Shown in pieces: positions 44,041-52,202 of a DNA stretch of 64,000 nucleotides. Location of the stretch: assembly GCA_965207165.1 (NCBI GenBank), contig OZ242265.1, positions 2,480,001 through 2,544,000 of the forward strand, given 5' to 3'. Both the position numbers and the translations under genes were made by a program. The notes below the pieces were generated by a model. It was given only the letters and a program-made list of their open reading frames with translations, did no database searches and was not told where the DNA came from. Source of the DNA: JAAXHV01 sp965207165 (GTDB lineage Bacteria > Pseudomonadota > Gammaproteobacteria > Eutrophobiales > Eutrophobiaceae). How positions within the stretch are numbered: position 1 is the stretch's first letter; every line of letters starts with the position of its first letter.

Positions 44041-44832
44041 GTGTTTTTGCTCTCCAGTGAGGAACGCAAAGCTTCCTCTGAAGCTGCCGTTATGGACATC
44101 CAGGCCGTTGCCAGCCAGATGAAGGTCTCGGCGAATGATCTTCGTAGCGCCGCAACCCTGGCAATGGTTGGCGGTATCGTCAGTTCCAGCATTAACATAG
44201 GCGCCGGCGCGGTAGCCATCGGAGGGGGCGTCAAGAGCATGAGTATTGCGTCGGAGGCACAGGCCCCCACCGCTCCCACGGAAACTGAGACTACGGCGCC
44301 CGAATCCTCAGCAGAATCCGAACCTTCTGCTCCATCCGCAGATATGGTCAAATCCGCTCCATCGGAATCGGGCGTAACCGGTTCAGAGAGTTCCGAGTCA
44401 GCATCCGCGGAGACTACGGAAGATGCCGCCGACACCGCATCGGAGGACATTTCCGAAGCCGAAGCAAACAAGGCAAACCAGACCGATACGGCCACCGACC
44501 TGCAGAAAAGCATGAAATCTTTTGCCGGTGAAGGCCGCATGTTCATGATCTCCCAGCGCGCCAACGCGGTTTCAACGATATCCCAGGGTGTTTCATCCAG
44601 TATGCAAGGCGCAGCCGGTGGTGTTAACAGCGGGTTCAAATTTGCTTCCGACATGCAGCAGGCACAGGCCAAAGAGGACGAAGCAAAGGCCCAGGAGTTG
44701 CAGGCCGGTCTGGAAAAAGAGAAGGATTACGGTAAATCCGCGGCTGAAGACGTCAAGAAAATGATGGACATTTTCAGCCAGATAGAGCAGTCGCAGCATG
44801 AAGCCCGGCTCAAGATCGTGGATACGATTTAA
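44041..44832 (+). pseudogene. T3SS translocator SctB-like, 3' fragment
   Basis: From the att core at 44053 this frame continues the translocator: SSEERKASSEAAVMDIQAVASQMK, a glycine-rich membrane segment (LAMVGGIVSSSINIGAGAVAIGGG), a long S/E/A/T-rich linker, and a helical C-terminal part ending in IFSQIEQSQHEARLKIVDTI. One membrane segment plus this C-terminal pattern fits SctB (YopD/EspB/SseD) better than the two-segment SctE. With the 5' fragment the intact protein would have about 352 residues. The GTG at 44041 is element sequence; no Shine-Dalgarno precedes it. The linker, about 100 residues rich in acidic residues and serine, is unusually long. Family assignment is from pattern, not from a search. 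Confidence 0.75.
44047..44063 (+). repeat. Right attachment site (attR) core
   Basis: TTGCTCTCCAGTGAGGA contains CTCTCCAGTGAGGA, matching attL at 12 of 14 positions. In the translocator frame it reads Leu-Ser-Ser-Glu. Confidence 0.65.
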
Positions 44833-44897
44833 CCCGTATAATCTGCCCTGATGCCGCCGCCGGTTGCACAGCCCTGCCGGACACCCCCTGACGTGTT

Positions 44898-46043
44898 GTG
44901 AGTAACAGCAGCATTAACCCTGCCCTGGCGGGTAAGTCACCTCTCCCGGAAAACCCGGGGGCGGAACGCGCAGGCCAGCCGGTTACCTCACAGTTCAAGG
45001 GTGAACGGGTCTCGCTACTGCCGACCCCACAGTCGATCCTGGCCGATGCCATGGAAGAATTGACCTTCAGTTTCAGTGAAGTATCCCAGAAAAAGGAAAT
45101 CTCGGAACGCAACCTGCGTTCGGGAGTAAAAAGCTTTGCCATGGAACAGGCGGAGAAATACATGGAAAAGGTGCCGGATCTCGACCAGGACGGCGCCCTG
45201 AAAAAGTGGGTTGAGGATCTCAAACAGATGCCGCAATCGGCCAGCCCAAAGGCGTTGATGCAGCGCGCGCAGGAACGTTTCAAGGATCCGTCTCACGCGT
45301 TTCTGGCACTGTCACTGGCCGTTGACCTGCTGGAGCACGAGGCTCCGGATTCAGAACTGGCGGTAAATGCGAAACAGGCTAAAGAGTTGTTCTATGAACA
45401 GCACGCTGAAGCGATTGATGCCGGTATCAATATTTCCCGTGAAGCCAACAACGTCAAGCACGCGGGGCTGGGCAACCCGCAGCAGTTACGCGATGCGTAT
45501 CGCGACGTAGTCCTTGACTACGGTTCCATCGCTATTGCCTATGAACGGATCATTGCCGAATTTCCCGGCAAACCGCTGCCGCAGGCTATTTCCTTTCTCA
45601 TGGCTTCGCTGTCAGCCGATATCCATGCCAGCCAGCGTGACAGCAGCCGCTCGGTAAAGCTGCAGGGTATCGTTAATGACCTGTACCAGGTCAAGCAACT
45701 CAATACCATGCACAAATCCTGCGAAAACCTGCTGCAGCGCTGCCATGACCGCTACGCTTCCAAAGCTCCTGCCGATCACGGACTGGTGGACAGGACGCTG
45801 GCTTTTGTCATCGAATTGAAAGACGCAGAGTGGCAGGGCAGCAAGGTCATCGACAAGGCGTTGAGCTATACCGGTCTCAAGGAACGGGAAGCCAGCATTT
45901 ATTTCCTGCAGGGCTTCAAGGAGATTGCGAGATTGATCCCGATGAAAGTCTTCAGCGACAATAACCAGCGGGAACGTATGCTAGAATCCGTGCAGCAACG
46001 AATCGATGTTGAGATAGACCTTGAAGAAGCCGAACTTGAATAA
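44898..46043 (+). CDS. sctW: T3SS gatekeeper SctW (YopN/SepL/HrpJ family)
   Basis: SctW sits at the export gate and sets the order of secretion, holding back effectors until translocators are out. The 381-residue protein has a polar N terminus, a helical HrpJ-like domain (about residues 60-290) with a conserved-type segment FLALSLAVDLLEHEAPD, and a C-terminal TyeA-like part (about 295-381) with WQGSKVIDKAL and FLQGFKEIARLIPMKVF. The length is close to YopN plus TyeA, so the two are probably fused. The start is GTG 44898. A TATAAT at 44837-44842 just after the broken sctB gene might serve as a new promoter. Confidence 0.85.
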   Translation: MSNSSINPALAGKSPLPENPGAERAGQPVTSQFKGERVSLLPTPQSILADAMEELTFSFSEVSQKKEISERNLRSGVKSFAMEQAEKYMEKVPDLDQDGALKKWVEDLKQMPQSASPKALMQRAQERFKDPSHAFLALSLAVDLLEHEAPDSELAVNAKQAKELFYEQHAEAIDAGINISREANNVKHAGLGNPQQLRDAYRDVVLDYGSIAIAYERIIAEFPGKPLPQAISFLMASLSADIHASQRDSSRSVKLQGIVNDLYQVKQLNTMHKSCENLLQRCHDRYASKAPADHGLVDRTLAFVIELKDAEWQGSKVIDKALSYTGLKEREASIYFLQGFKEIARLIPMKVFSDNNQRERMLESVQQRIDVEIDLEEAELE

Positions 46044-46422
46044 TGACTGGGGTCGGGAGATCAGCAACCAGCTCCGCAGTTACCTGAATCTGCCGCCGGT
46101 TGCAAGGGACGCCAATGCGATGTTCAATACCGTCATCGGTGATGACAAATACCTGGTGACGCTGGAGCCCGCGGCGCAGGATGACGTGGCGTTGTTGTCC
46201 TTGTTCAGAAAAGTCGACTCTTTCTCGGTAGATCATCACCTCGACAACCTGCTGGGGGAGGTCGGCATCAACAAAAACCTTCCGGCCCCGGTACACGTCG
46301 CATTGAAACCCCCTGATACAGTCGTTATCATGGTACGTATACACAGGAAAGCCTCCAACCAGGCTGTGCGCTACCTGGACCTTCTGTTCAGTATTTACAA
46401 TAACGTTGAAGCAGGCCGGTGA
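46021..46422 (+). CDS. Small T3SS protein, probable CesT-type chaperone
   Basis: The product has 133 residues from TTG 46021, or 128 from TTG 46036; both lie inside the sctW end and neither has a clear Shine-Dalgarno. The pattern LRSYLNLPPVARDANAMFNTVIGDDKYLVTLEPA resembles the start of class I chaperones (helix, then strands with a small acidic turn), followed by a leucine-rich C-terminal helix. In Yersinia the genes between yopN and yscX include the chaperone gene sycN, so this may be its counterpart, binding SctW. That is inference from position and weak pattern. Confidence 0.6.
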   Translation: MKKPNLNNDWGREISNQLRSYLNLPPVARDANAMFNTVIGDDKYLVTLEPAAQDDVALLSLFRKVDSFSVDHHLDNLLGEVGINKNLPAPVHVALKPPDTVVIMVRIHRKASNQAVRYLDLLFSIYNNVEAGR

Positions 46423-46425
46423 TTC

Positions 46426-46749
46426 ATGCAAGAAACCCTGCAACTTGATGAAACGACAGACAACGGGCAGTGCCGCCTCGCGCTGGCAGGCTGGATAGAC
46501 TCAAGCAATTCCTACCTGCTGGAACAATGGCTGGAAGCGAACCTGGACAAGGGCTACAAACGGATAATTTTTTGCTGCGCCGGCCTGCAGTTCATCAGCA
46601 GCGCCGGGATCCGGGTATTTCTGGCGGCCAATCGCCGCATCGGCGCTTTGGATGATTGTGAATTGCTGTTTGCCAATATCGGCGAAAGTGTCATGGGTGT
46701 GTTGACCGTAACCGGGATGGACAAACTTATTTCCCAGGTCGAAGCCTGA
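46426..46749 (+). CDS. STAS-domain protein (anti-anti-sigma factor type)
   Basis: This 107-residue protein is a single STAS domain. It has the strand pattern LALAGWIDSSNSYLLEQWL, IIFCCAGLQFISSAGIRVFL with the phosphorylatable serine at S58 (aligned with SpoIIAA Ser58), and a closing LLFANIGESVMGVLTVTGMDKL. Such proteins act in partner-switching pathways with a serine kinase/anti-sigma factor and a PP2C phosphatase. None of these partners is in the window. The gene sits inside the T3SS operon with three bases to the gene before, so it is probably co-expressed and linked to T3SS control. Confidence 0.88.
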   Translation: MQETLQLDETTDNGQCRLALAGWIDSSNSYLLEQWLEANLDKGYKRIIFCCAGLQFISSAGIRVFLAANRRIGALDDCELLFANIGESVMGVLTVTGMDKLISQVEA

Positions 46750-46772
46750 CAGCTTAACCGGAGGACTCGAGC

Positions 46773-47153
46773 ATGAGCACCATCGATAACTTATCCGGTG
46801 CGGGTATCGCGAGCATATCATGGAATACGACGGAAGGTGCCGCGGCAAACCTGCCGGAAAAGTCACTCAAGCCCCTGGGCGATATCCGGCCCACTTATAT
46901 TGAACGGGTCTTCAACACCCAGGGTTCTGATTCGCGTATAGAAGAAGCGCTTTCCTACCGTGTTACGAATGATCATATCCTGACGCCCGCCAATTACCAG
47001 AATATGCTCGAACAGCTGCGGCAAATTGCCGCCAACGCCGAGGGTGACGGGACCACGTCCGTGATTTATACCCGCACTCATCAATTGCTGGATGAGCTTG
47101 CCGGCAATATTCACCTGTTGAATCTCAACCGCCAGACTGAAGCAAACTCATGA
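46773..47153 (+). CDS. sctX: T3SS protein SctX (YscX-like)
   Basis: YscX is an early T3SS substrate needed for export, bound by the TPR chaperone YscY. The 126-residue protein has an N-terminal polar region, then the C-terminal YscX pattern: IERVFNTQGSDSRIEEALSYR, DHILTPANYQNMLEQLRQIA and a final helix HQLLDELAGNIHLLNLNRQTE. GGAGG lies 12 bases before the ATG. The call depends on this weak pattern plus its place directly before a YscY-like gene and sctV, as in Yersinia. Confidence 0.72.
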   Translation: MSTIDNLSGAGIASISWNTTEGAAANLPEKSLKPLGDIRPTYIERVFNTQGSDSRIEEALSYRVTNDHILTPANYQNMLEQLRQIAANAEGDGTTSVIYTRTHQLLDELAGNIHLLNLNRQTEANS

Positions 47154-47500
47154 GTCAGACGGCGCCTCCACCCAGTCTGAGTACGGATCAGATTGACTGG
47201 TTGATGGTGACCGCCAACTGCCTGTTAACCCAGAAATATCCTGACCGCGCCGCGGTCCTGCTGGAATTCTTGCTCTGCTGTGAACCTGAAAACCTGCGCG
47301 GGCAACAGATGCTCGGCTATTGTTATTACCTGAGCGGGCGGCACGAACAGGCGCTGGAACTGTTCAAGGCGCTGGACCCTGCTTTCGACAGCCCGGTCAA
47401 TACGTTGCTGCAGGCCAAGACCATTGCGGCACTGGGACGGGAAGACGAAGCTGCGCGTGTCTTCGATCAATTTTTCGGGAACCGGGAAAACGCGCCATGA
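47150..47500 (+). CDS. sctY: T3SS chaperone SctY (YscY-like, TPR)
   Basis: This 116-residue all-helical protein has TPR-like repeats, seen in LLEFLLCCEPENLRGQQMLGYCYYLSGRHEQALELFKALDP (two short repeats) and LLQAKTIAALGREDEAARVFDQFF. YscY binds YscX and joins SctV at the export gate. Start and stop overlap sctX and sctV by four bases each, so the three genes are tightly coupled, as in the yscX-yscY-lcrD order of Ysc-type systems. Confidence 0.78.
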   Translation: MSQTAPPPSLSTDQIDWLMVTANCLLTQKYPDRAAVLLEFLLCCEPENLRGQQMLGYCYYLSGRHEQALELFKALDPAFDSPVNTLLQAKTIAALGREDEAARVFDQFFGNRENAP

Positions 47501-49590
47501 AGTGGTTGATAGCAATCACCCGGCGCCACGATATCATGCTGGCGCTGATGCTGATGGGCATCATATTCATGATAATCCTGCCGTTGCCCATCTTCCTCAT
47601 CGATATGTTGATCGTCATCAACCTCACCATCGCACTGGTCTTGCTGATGATGGCGGTCTATGTGGGATCGCCGCTCGATTTCGCCTCCTTCCCTTCGGTC
47701 CTGCTTCTCAGTACCCTGTTCCGGCTGGCGTTGTCCATCAGCACGACGCGCCTGATCCTGCTTAATGCCGACGCAGGCAAGGTCATCGATACCTTCGGTA
47801 ACTTCGTCGTCGCCGGCAACCTGATCATCGGCATGGTGATCTTCCTCATCATTACCGTGGTACAGTTCATCGTGGTCACCAAAGGGGCGGAACGGGTTGC
47901 CGAAGTAAGCGCCCGGTTCTCACTCGACGCCATGCCGGGAAAACAAATGAGTATCGACGGGGATATGCGGGCCGGCGTCATCGACATGGACGAGGCCAGG
48001 CGGCGGCGCACGCGGGTGGAGAAGGAAAGCCAGATGTACGGATCCATGGACGGCGCCATGAAGTTCGTCAAGGGTGACGCCATCGCCGGTATCATCATCA
48101 TTGCGGTCAACCTGATCGGCGGTTTGAGCGTGGGCATCTTCCAGCGCGGCCTGTCGCTGTCGGAAGCCGCCAACCTCTACTCCATCCTCACCATCGGCGA
48201 CGGCCTGGTCCAGCAAATACCCGGACTGATCATCGCGCTCACCGCGGGTATTATCGTGACCCGGGTGGACTCTGAGGACTCCGACTCCAATCTCGCCGAC
48301 AACATTTCCGGCCAGATCGGCAACAGGCCGCGCTCGATTATCGTTGCCGGCGGGATCGTCGCCCTGTTTGGCTTTGTGCCGGGGTTCCCCACGGATGCGT
48401 TCCTGCTGGTTTCTCTCACCCTGATGACAATCGGGGTCATTATCCAGCGGCGACAGAAGCGCGCAATGGTGCAGCAGGAAGACAGCTTTTCCAGCATCGT
48501 GCCCAGCACCAAGGAAAGGAAAATCGACAGCGATGAGGACATTGGCGGAAGCCTCGCGGAACAGGAAAGCTTCAGTCTCATCATGCCGCTTTTAATAGAC
48601 ATGGCGCCACCGCTGCAGGAAATGCTGGACATGAAATCGCTGAACCGGGAATTGTTAAAGGTCAGGCGGGCGCTCTACCTGGATCTCGGAGTCCCTTTCC
48701 CGGGGATCCATGTGCGTTTCAATGAGAACATCACCGACCGCAACCGCTACATCATGCTGATGAACGAGGTGCCGGTCGGGCAAGGTGAATTGCGCAGAAA
48801 CGCCTTGTTTTATACGGACAACCTTGACCAGATTTCGATTCTGGACATCTCGCATGACAGCGGTGAGCCTTTCCTGCCGGATTTGCAGACTATCTGGATC
48901 GACGACGCTTACCAGGACACGCTGGAAAAAAGCCAGTTGTCATTTCTCAGCAGTCCGAAAGTTCTCACTTACCACCTGTCGCATATTCTGACGCGTTATG
49001 CCCAGGATTTTATCGGTATCCAGGAAACCGAATACCTGTTGTCACAGACGGAATTGACCATGCCGGATTTAACCAAGGAGGTACAACGGGTATTGCCGGT
49101 TCACGTGATCGCAGACATTTTCCGGCGCCTTGTTGCAGAGAACGTATCCATCCGTAACATGCGCCTGATCCTGGAGGGGCTGGTAGAGTGGGGGCAGAAG
49201 GAGAAGGATACCGTGTTGCTGGTCGAGTATATACGGTCCGAACTGAAGCGCTACATCAGCCACAAATACAGCAGCGTACAGAACATCATTCCCGCTTATA
49301 TACTGGACCAGGACCTGGAAGAGCAGATTCGTTCATCCATCCGTCAGACCTCTGCCGGCAACTACCTGGCCCTGGACCCGGACACCAGCTACCGCATTGT
49401 CGCCAACATCAAACAGACGGTCGGCGACATGACGCAGAAAATCCACCGTCCCGTGCTGCTCACCGCCTTCGATATCCGCCGTTACGTGAGAAAGATAATC
49501 GAGAGCGAAATATACGACCTGGTCGTGCTGTCCTACCAGGATCTGACCCCGGAAATCACGGTGCAGCCGCTGGAAAGGATCAGCCTGTAA
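47497..49590 (+). CDS. sctV: T3SS export gate protein SctV (LcrD/YscV)
   Basis: SctV forms the nonameric export gate ring in the inner membrane. The 697-residue protein has eight or so membrane segments in the first 310 residues, the conserved loop SARFSLDAMPGKQMSIDGDMRAG followed by IDMDEARRRR, and a large cytoplasmic ring domain. The frame remains open upstream to 47320 inside sctY, but ATG 47497 overlaps the sctY stop (ATGA) and gives the family N terminus. FlhA is the flagellar homolog; the neighbours sctW, X, Y, D, U and C identify this one as T3SS. Confidence 0.96.
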   Translation: MKWLIAITRRHDIMLALMLMGIIFMIILPLPIFLIDMLIVINLTIALVLLMMAVYVGSPLDFASFPSVLLLSTLFRLALSISTTRLILLNADAGKVIDTFGNFVVAGNLIIGMVIFLIITVVQFIVVTKGAERVAEVSARFSLDAMPGKQMSIDGDMRAGVIDMDEARRRRTRVEKESQMYGSMDGAMKFVKGDAIAGIIIIAVNLIGGLSVGIFQRGLSLSEAANLYSILTIGDGLVQQIPGLIIALTAGIIVTRVDSEDSDSNLADNISGQIGNRPRSIIVAGGIVALFGFVPGFPTDAFLLVSLTLMTIGVIIQRRQKRAMVQQEDSFSSIVPSTKERKIDSDEDIGGSLAEQESFSLIMPLLIDMAPPLQEMLDMKSLNRELLKVRRALYLDLGVPFPGIHVRFNENITDRNRYIMLMNEVPVGQGELRRNALFYTDNLDQISILDISHDSGEPFLPDLQTIWIDDAYQDTLEKSQLSFLSSPKVLTYHLSHILTRYAQDFIGIQETEYLLSQTELTMPDLTKEVQRVLPVHVIADIFRRLVAENVSIRNMRLILEGLVEWGQKEKDTVLLVEYIRSELKRYISHKYSSVQNIIPAYILDQDLEEQIRSSIRQTSAGNYLALDPDTSYRIVANIKQTVGDMTQKIHRPVLLTAFDIRRYVRKIIESEIYDLVVLSYQDLTPEITVQPLERISL

Positions 49591-49594
49591 GGGC

Positions 49595-51055
49595 TCACCC
49601 TCCCGGTTCGGCAAAGCTGTAATTATAACGTTCGCCGTCACGCGTCAGGGCGGCGAATTCCTCATTTATTTCCTCAACCCGGTAGCCGTCGGGGGTCACC
49701 GAACCCACGAAGTAACGCTGTCCGTCGTCGAACAACAGGTAGGGCCGGGCGTTGAAACTGGCGCCGACCAGAATACTTTCCACGAATTCAGGGGGGGGCA
49801 GGGACTTGCCCGGGTCGGATTCAAACAAAATTTCCGGGTGTGCATAGGTCCCGCGGTATTCCTCTACGAGCAGTTCCAGGCTGCTTTGTCCGGACTCATC
49901 CAGGTAATGGAAAGACAGCAAAATCCGATCGTTCTTCCGGTCCTGCTCCAGGTAAATGCGGTCATTCAAGGCGTGCTTGCCTACCAGGTCCTGCAGATAC
50001 GCGTACGCATCGTCCCAGTGTATGACCTCGTCGATGTAGTTGATTGAATCGACCTCTCCGACGGTCTCCGCGAGGACCCCGCGCCACTTTTCGGCATCCT
50101 GCATATAACCTCGCAGTACCAGCGTTTTAATATCATCTTCTGCTATCGAGGTGGTGACCTGTTCATTCAGGGCCGGGTCCGCGTACTGGTCCAGGATATT
50201 CTGGATATTGTTTTTGAATTGTTCGGTGATAACCAGGTTCGCCCTGACTATGATCCCCCTGTCATACATGGCGCGCACAAACCCGTGTTCATCCCCGGCA
50301 TTCAGCGCATAACCTTCCAGCGTCAGGATATTGCCTTTATTCAACTCAAAAGTCGCGTCCAGGCCGTAGCGTTCTGCGATGTTCCGGATTTGTTTCAGAC
50401 TGATGCGGCCGGCAGGTTGCGCGGAGGCCGGCTGCGCTTCATCCTTGTACCAGTACAAACCGGCGCCTATGGCGAATATTAACAGGGTTGCCAGCGCCGC
50501 GATCCTGCCGCGGCGTGACGGCCATGCGCCAACTCCTCCGGACCCTTCCGCTTCCGCAACGGTTTCCGCCATGTCCTGTTCCGTCTCGTCTCCTGCTCCG
50601 TCATCAACCGTGTCATCCTCTGCTTCATTTTCCTCCGGCTCGAATGCCACTTCAACCTCCTGCTCCTGCCCCGCCTCCGGCTCAGGGTTGGGAAGAACCT
50701 GCTCTCCAGGTTGGACAAACAACTGCCCGGGCGGTGGTATATCCCAGGGTTTGTCCTCGGCGCCGACGGCCAGGTAAAGCGCGCTCGAAGTCAGCAGGCC
50801 GAAGTCAGTGATTGTAAAAGGACTTGATTGTTCAACGCCGTCAAGCAGCACGGAGGCATCCTGTGCTGAATACCGTACCTCCACCTCCTCCCCGGTACTG
50901 GTAAACGTGAAGAGTTCTTCCGCGATACCCTTATCGTGCAGGACCAGGTCGCACTGCGCCGAGCTGCCGAGACGGGTTACCCCCTGCGGCAGGTAATATT
51001 CCGCCCCGGTATGCAGGCCGGAAAGGATTTTTATCATGAATCTGGTATCAGACAT
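49595..51055 (-). CDS. sctD: T3SS inner-membrane ring protein SctD
   Basis: SctD forms the outer of the two inner-membrane rings and reaches SctC in the periplasm. The 486-residue protein has an N-terminal cytoplasmic FHA-like domain (residues 1-95, with GVTRLGSSAQCDLVLHDKGI), a linker of about 80 residues rich in Glu, Asp and Pro, one membrane segment (about 184-200, IAALATLLIFAIGAGLYWY), and a periplasmic part with ring-building repeats. The C-terminal tail is predicted beta-rich. It is convergent with sctV (four bases) and divergent from sctU. The long acidic linker is the unusual part. Confidence 0.88.
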   Translation of the reverse strand: MSDTRFMIKILSGLHTGAEYYLPQGVTRLGSSAQCDLVLHDKGIAEELFTFTSTGEEVEVRYSAQDASVLLDGVEQSSPFTITDFGLLTSSALYLAVGAEDKPWDIPPPGQLFVQPGEQVLPNPEPEAGQEQEVEVAFEPEENEAEDDTVDDGAGDETEQDMAETVAEAEGSGGVGAWPSRRGRIAALATLLIFAIGAGLYWYKDEAQPASAQPAGRISLKQIRNIAERYGLDATFELNKGNILTLEGYALNAGDEHGFVRAMYDRGIIVRANLVITEQFKNNIQNILDQYADPALNEQVTTSIAEDDIKTLVLRGYMQDAEKWRGVLAETVGEVDSINYIDEVIHWDDAYAYLQDLVGKHALNDRIYLEQDRKNDRILLSFHYLDESGQSSLELLVEEYRGTYAHPEILFESDPGKSLPPPEFVESILVGASFNARPYLLFDDGQRYFVGSVTPDGYRVEEINEEFAALTRDGERYNYSFAEPGG

Positions 51056-51131
51056 ATACGCAGAAAACAGCGGTTGCTCTGGAATACAGGATAAACTAGA
51101 CTGGCTTTTTTAGCCAGACCATATACCCGAC

Positions 51132-52181
51132 ATGGCAGGAAAATCATCCTCCGACAAAACCGAACAACCGACCCAGAAAAGGATAAGGGATTCGCGCAAG
51201 AAAGGGCAGGTTGCCAAGAGCAACGAGGTCGGCAGCGTTGCCACCCTGGTAGCCGTGTTCCTGGTCTTCCGCTCCGCCAGCGATACTTTTGTCGAGGATA
51301 TTGAAGCACTGATTTTATCCGCTACTTACGTGGGGGAGGCCGCAACCGAGGTTGTTTTACTGGAAGTCGGGCGTCTGGGTATGACCCTGCTGGTCAAGAT
51401 CAGCCTGATCATCGCAGGCGCGGGGGCAATCGCCGCTATCCTGTTCAACTTCCTGCAAGTGGGTCCTATCCTTGCATTCGAAGCCGTACAACCCAAGCTG
51501 AGCAATATTAACCCCGCGGAAAAGATCAAGAAGCTGTTCTCAAAGGATTCCGTGATACAGGTGCTCAAGAATGTTATCAAGATTATCCTGCTCGCAACGA
51601 TACTGACCATGGCGGTCAAAGCCAACATCCCTGAACTGTTCAGCCTGCTTGACTGCGAACTGAACTGTATTCTCCCCATCGGCGGCGCTGTGCTCAATAA
51701 TATCCTGGTATATTCCCTGATTGTTTTCGTCGCGGTTGCCGCCATCGACCTGTTCCTCAGCAGGAGGAAATATATCAAGGACCTGATGATGACCAAGGAT
51801 GAAGTCAAGCAGGAATTCAAGGAAGCAGAAGGCGACCCGCATATCAAGGGCAAACGCAAACAGTTATTCAGCGAAATAGTCAACAGCCAGCAGGTAGCCA
51901 ACGTGAAACGATCATCGGTGGTGGTTACCAACCCCACCCATGTAGCCGTCGGGCTGTTATACGATGAGGAGGAAACGCCGTTACCCATCGTCACCTTCAA
52001 GGCGGAGGGCACCATGGCCAAACAATTGATCGAGGTGGCGAAAAGGGAAGGCGTTCCCGTGATGCAGAATGTGCCCCTGGCCCATTCCCTGCTGGAGCAA
52101 TCACGGGTGGAACAGTACATCCCCCACGACCTGATCAAACCTGTGGCAGAGGTATTGAAGGTACTCCGCGATATAGGCTGA
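51132..52181 (+). CDS. sctU: T3SS export switch protein SctU (YscU)
   Basis: SctU sits at the export gate and switches substrate class by self-cleavage. The 349-residue protein starts with SDKTEQPTQKRIRDSRKKGQVAKSNEV, a family signature, has four membrane segments up to about residue 215, then a cytoplasmic domain with the autocleavage motif NPTH at residues 267-270 and ISL-type C-terminal helices. The motif is intact, so cleavage should work. It reads toward the paralog array, with 21 bases between the convergent stops. Confidence 0.96.
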   Translation: MAGKSSSDKTEQPTQKRIRDSRKKGQVAKSNEVGSVATLVAVFLVFRSASDTFVEDIEALILSATYVGEAATEVVLLEVGRLGMTLLVKISLIIAGAGAIAAILFNFLQVGPILAFEAVQPKLSNINPAEKIKKLFSKDSVIQVLKNVIKIILLATILTMAVKANIPELFSLLDCELNCILPIGGAVLNNILVYSLIVFVAVAAIDLFLSRRKYIKDLMMTKDEVKQEFKEAEGDPHIKGKRKQLFSEIVNSQQVANVKRSSVVVTNPTHVAVGLLYDEEETPLPIVTFKAEGTMAKQLIEVAKREGVPVMQNVPLAHSLLEQSRVEQYIPHDLIKPVAEVLKVLRDIG

Positions 52182-52202
52182 CCTGATGTGAAATTCCGGC
52201 CG

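Larger units (their letters stand above)
40803..44060. mobile_element. Integrated element of about 3.25 kb carrying a tyrosine integrase
   Basis: The element lies between two copies of TCCAGTGA (40802-40809 and 44053-44060), inside the longer imperfect repeat CTNTCCAGTGANGA. Joining the flanks at this core rebuilds one continuous translocator reading frame. The only clear gene is the integrase at the right end, reading inward from attR, the usual layout of integrase-coded islands. The left 1.8 kb holds direct repeats and hairpins but no recognisable cargo. It could be a small or decayed genomic island; exact ends are limited to the core because strand exchange may occur anywhere in it. Confidence 0.75.

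Noticed and set aside
47497..52181. Flagellar export genes flhA and flhB instead of sctV and sctU
   Set aside because: Neighbours include a secretin, an FHA-domain ring protein, a SctW gatekeeper and SctX/SctY-like genes, none of which belongs to flagella.
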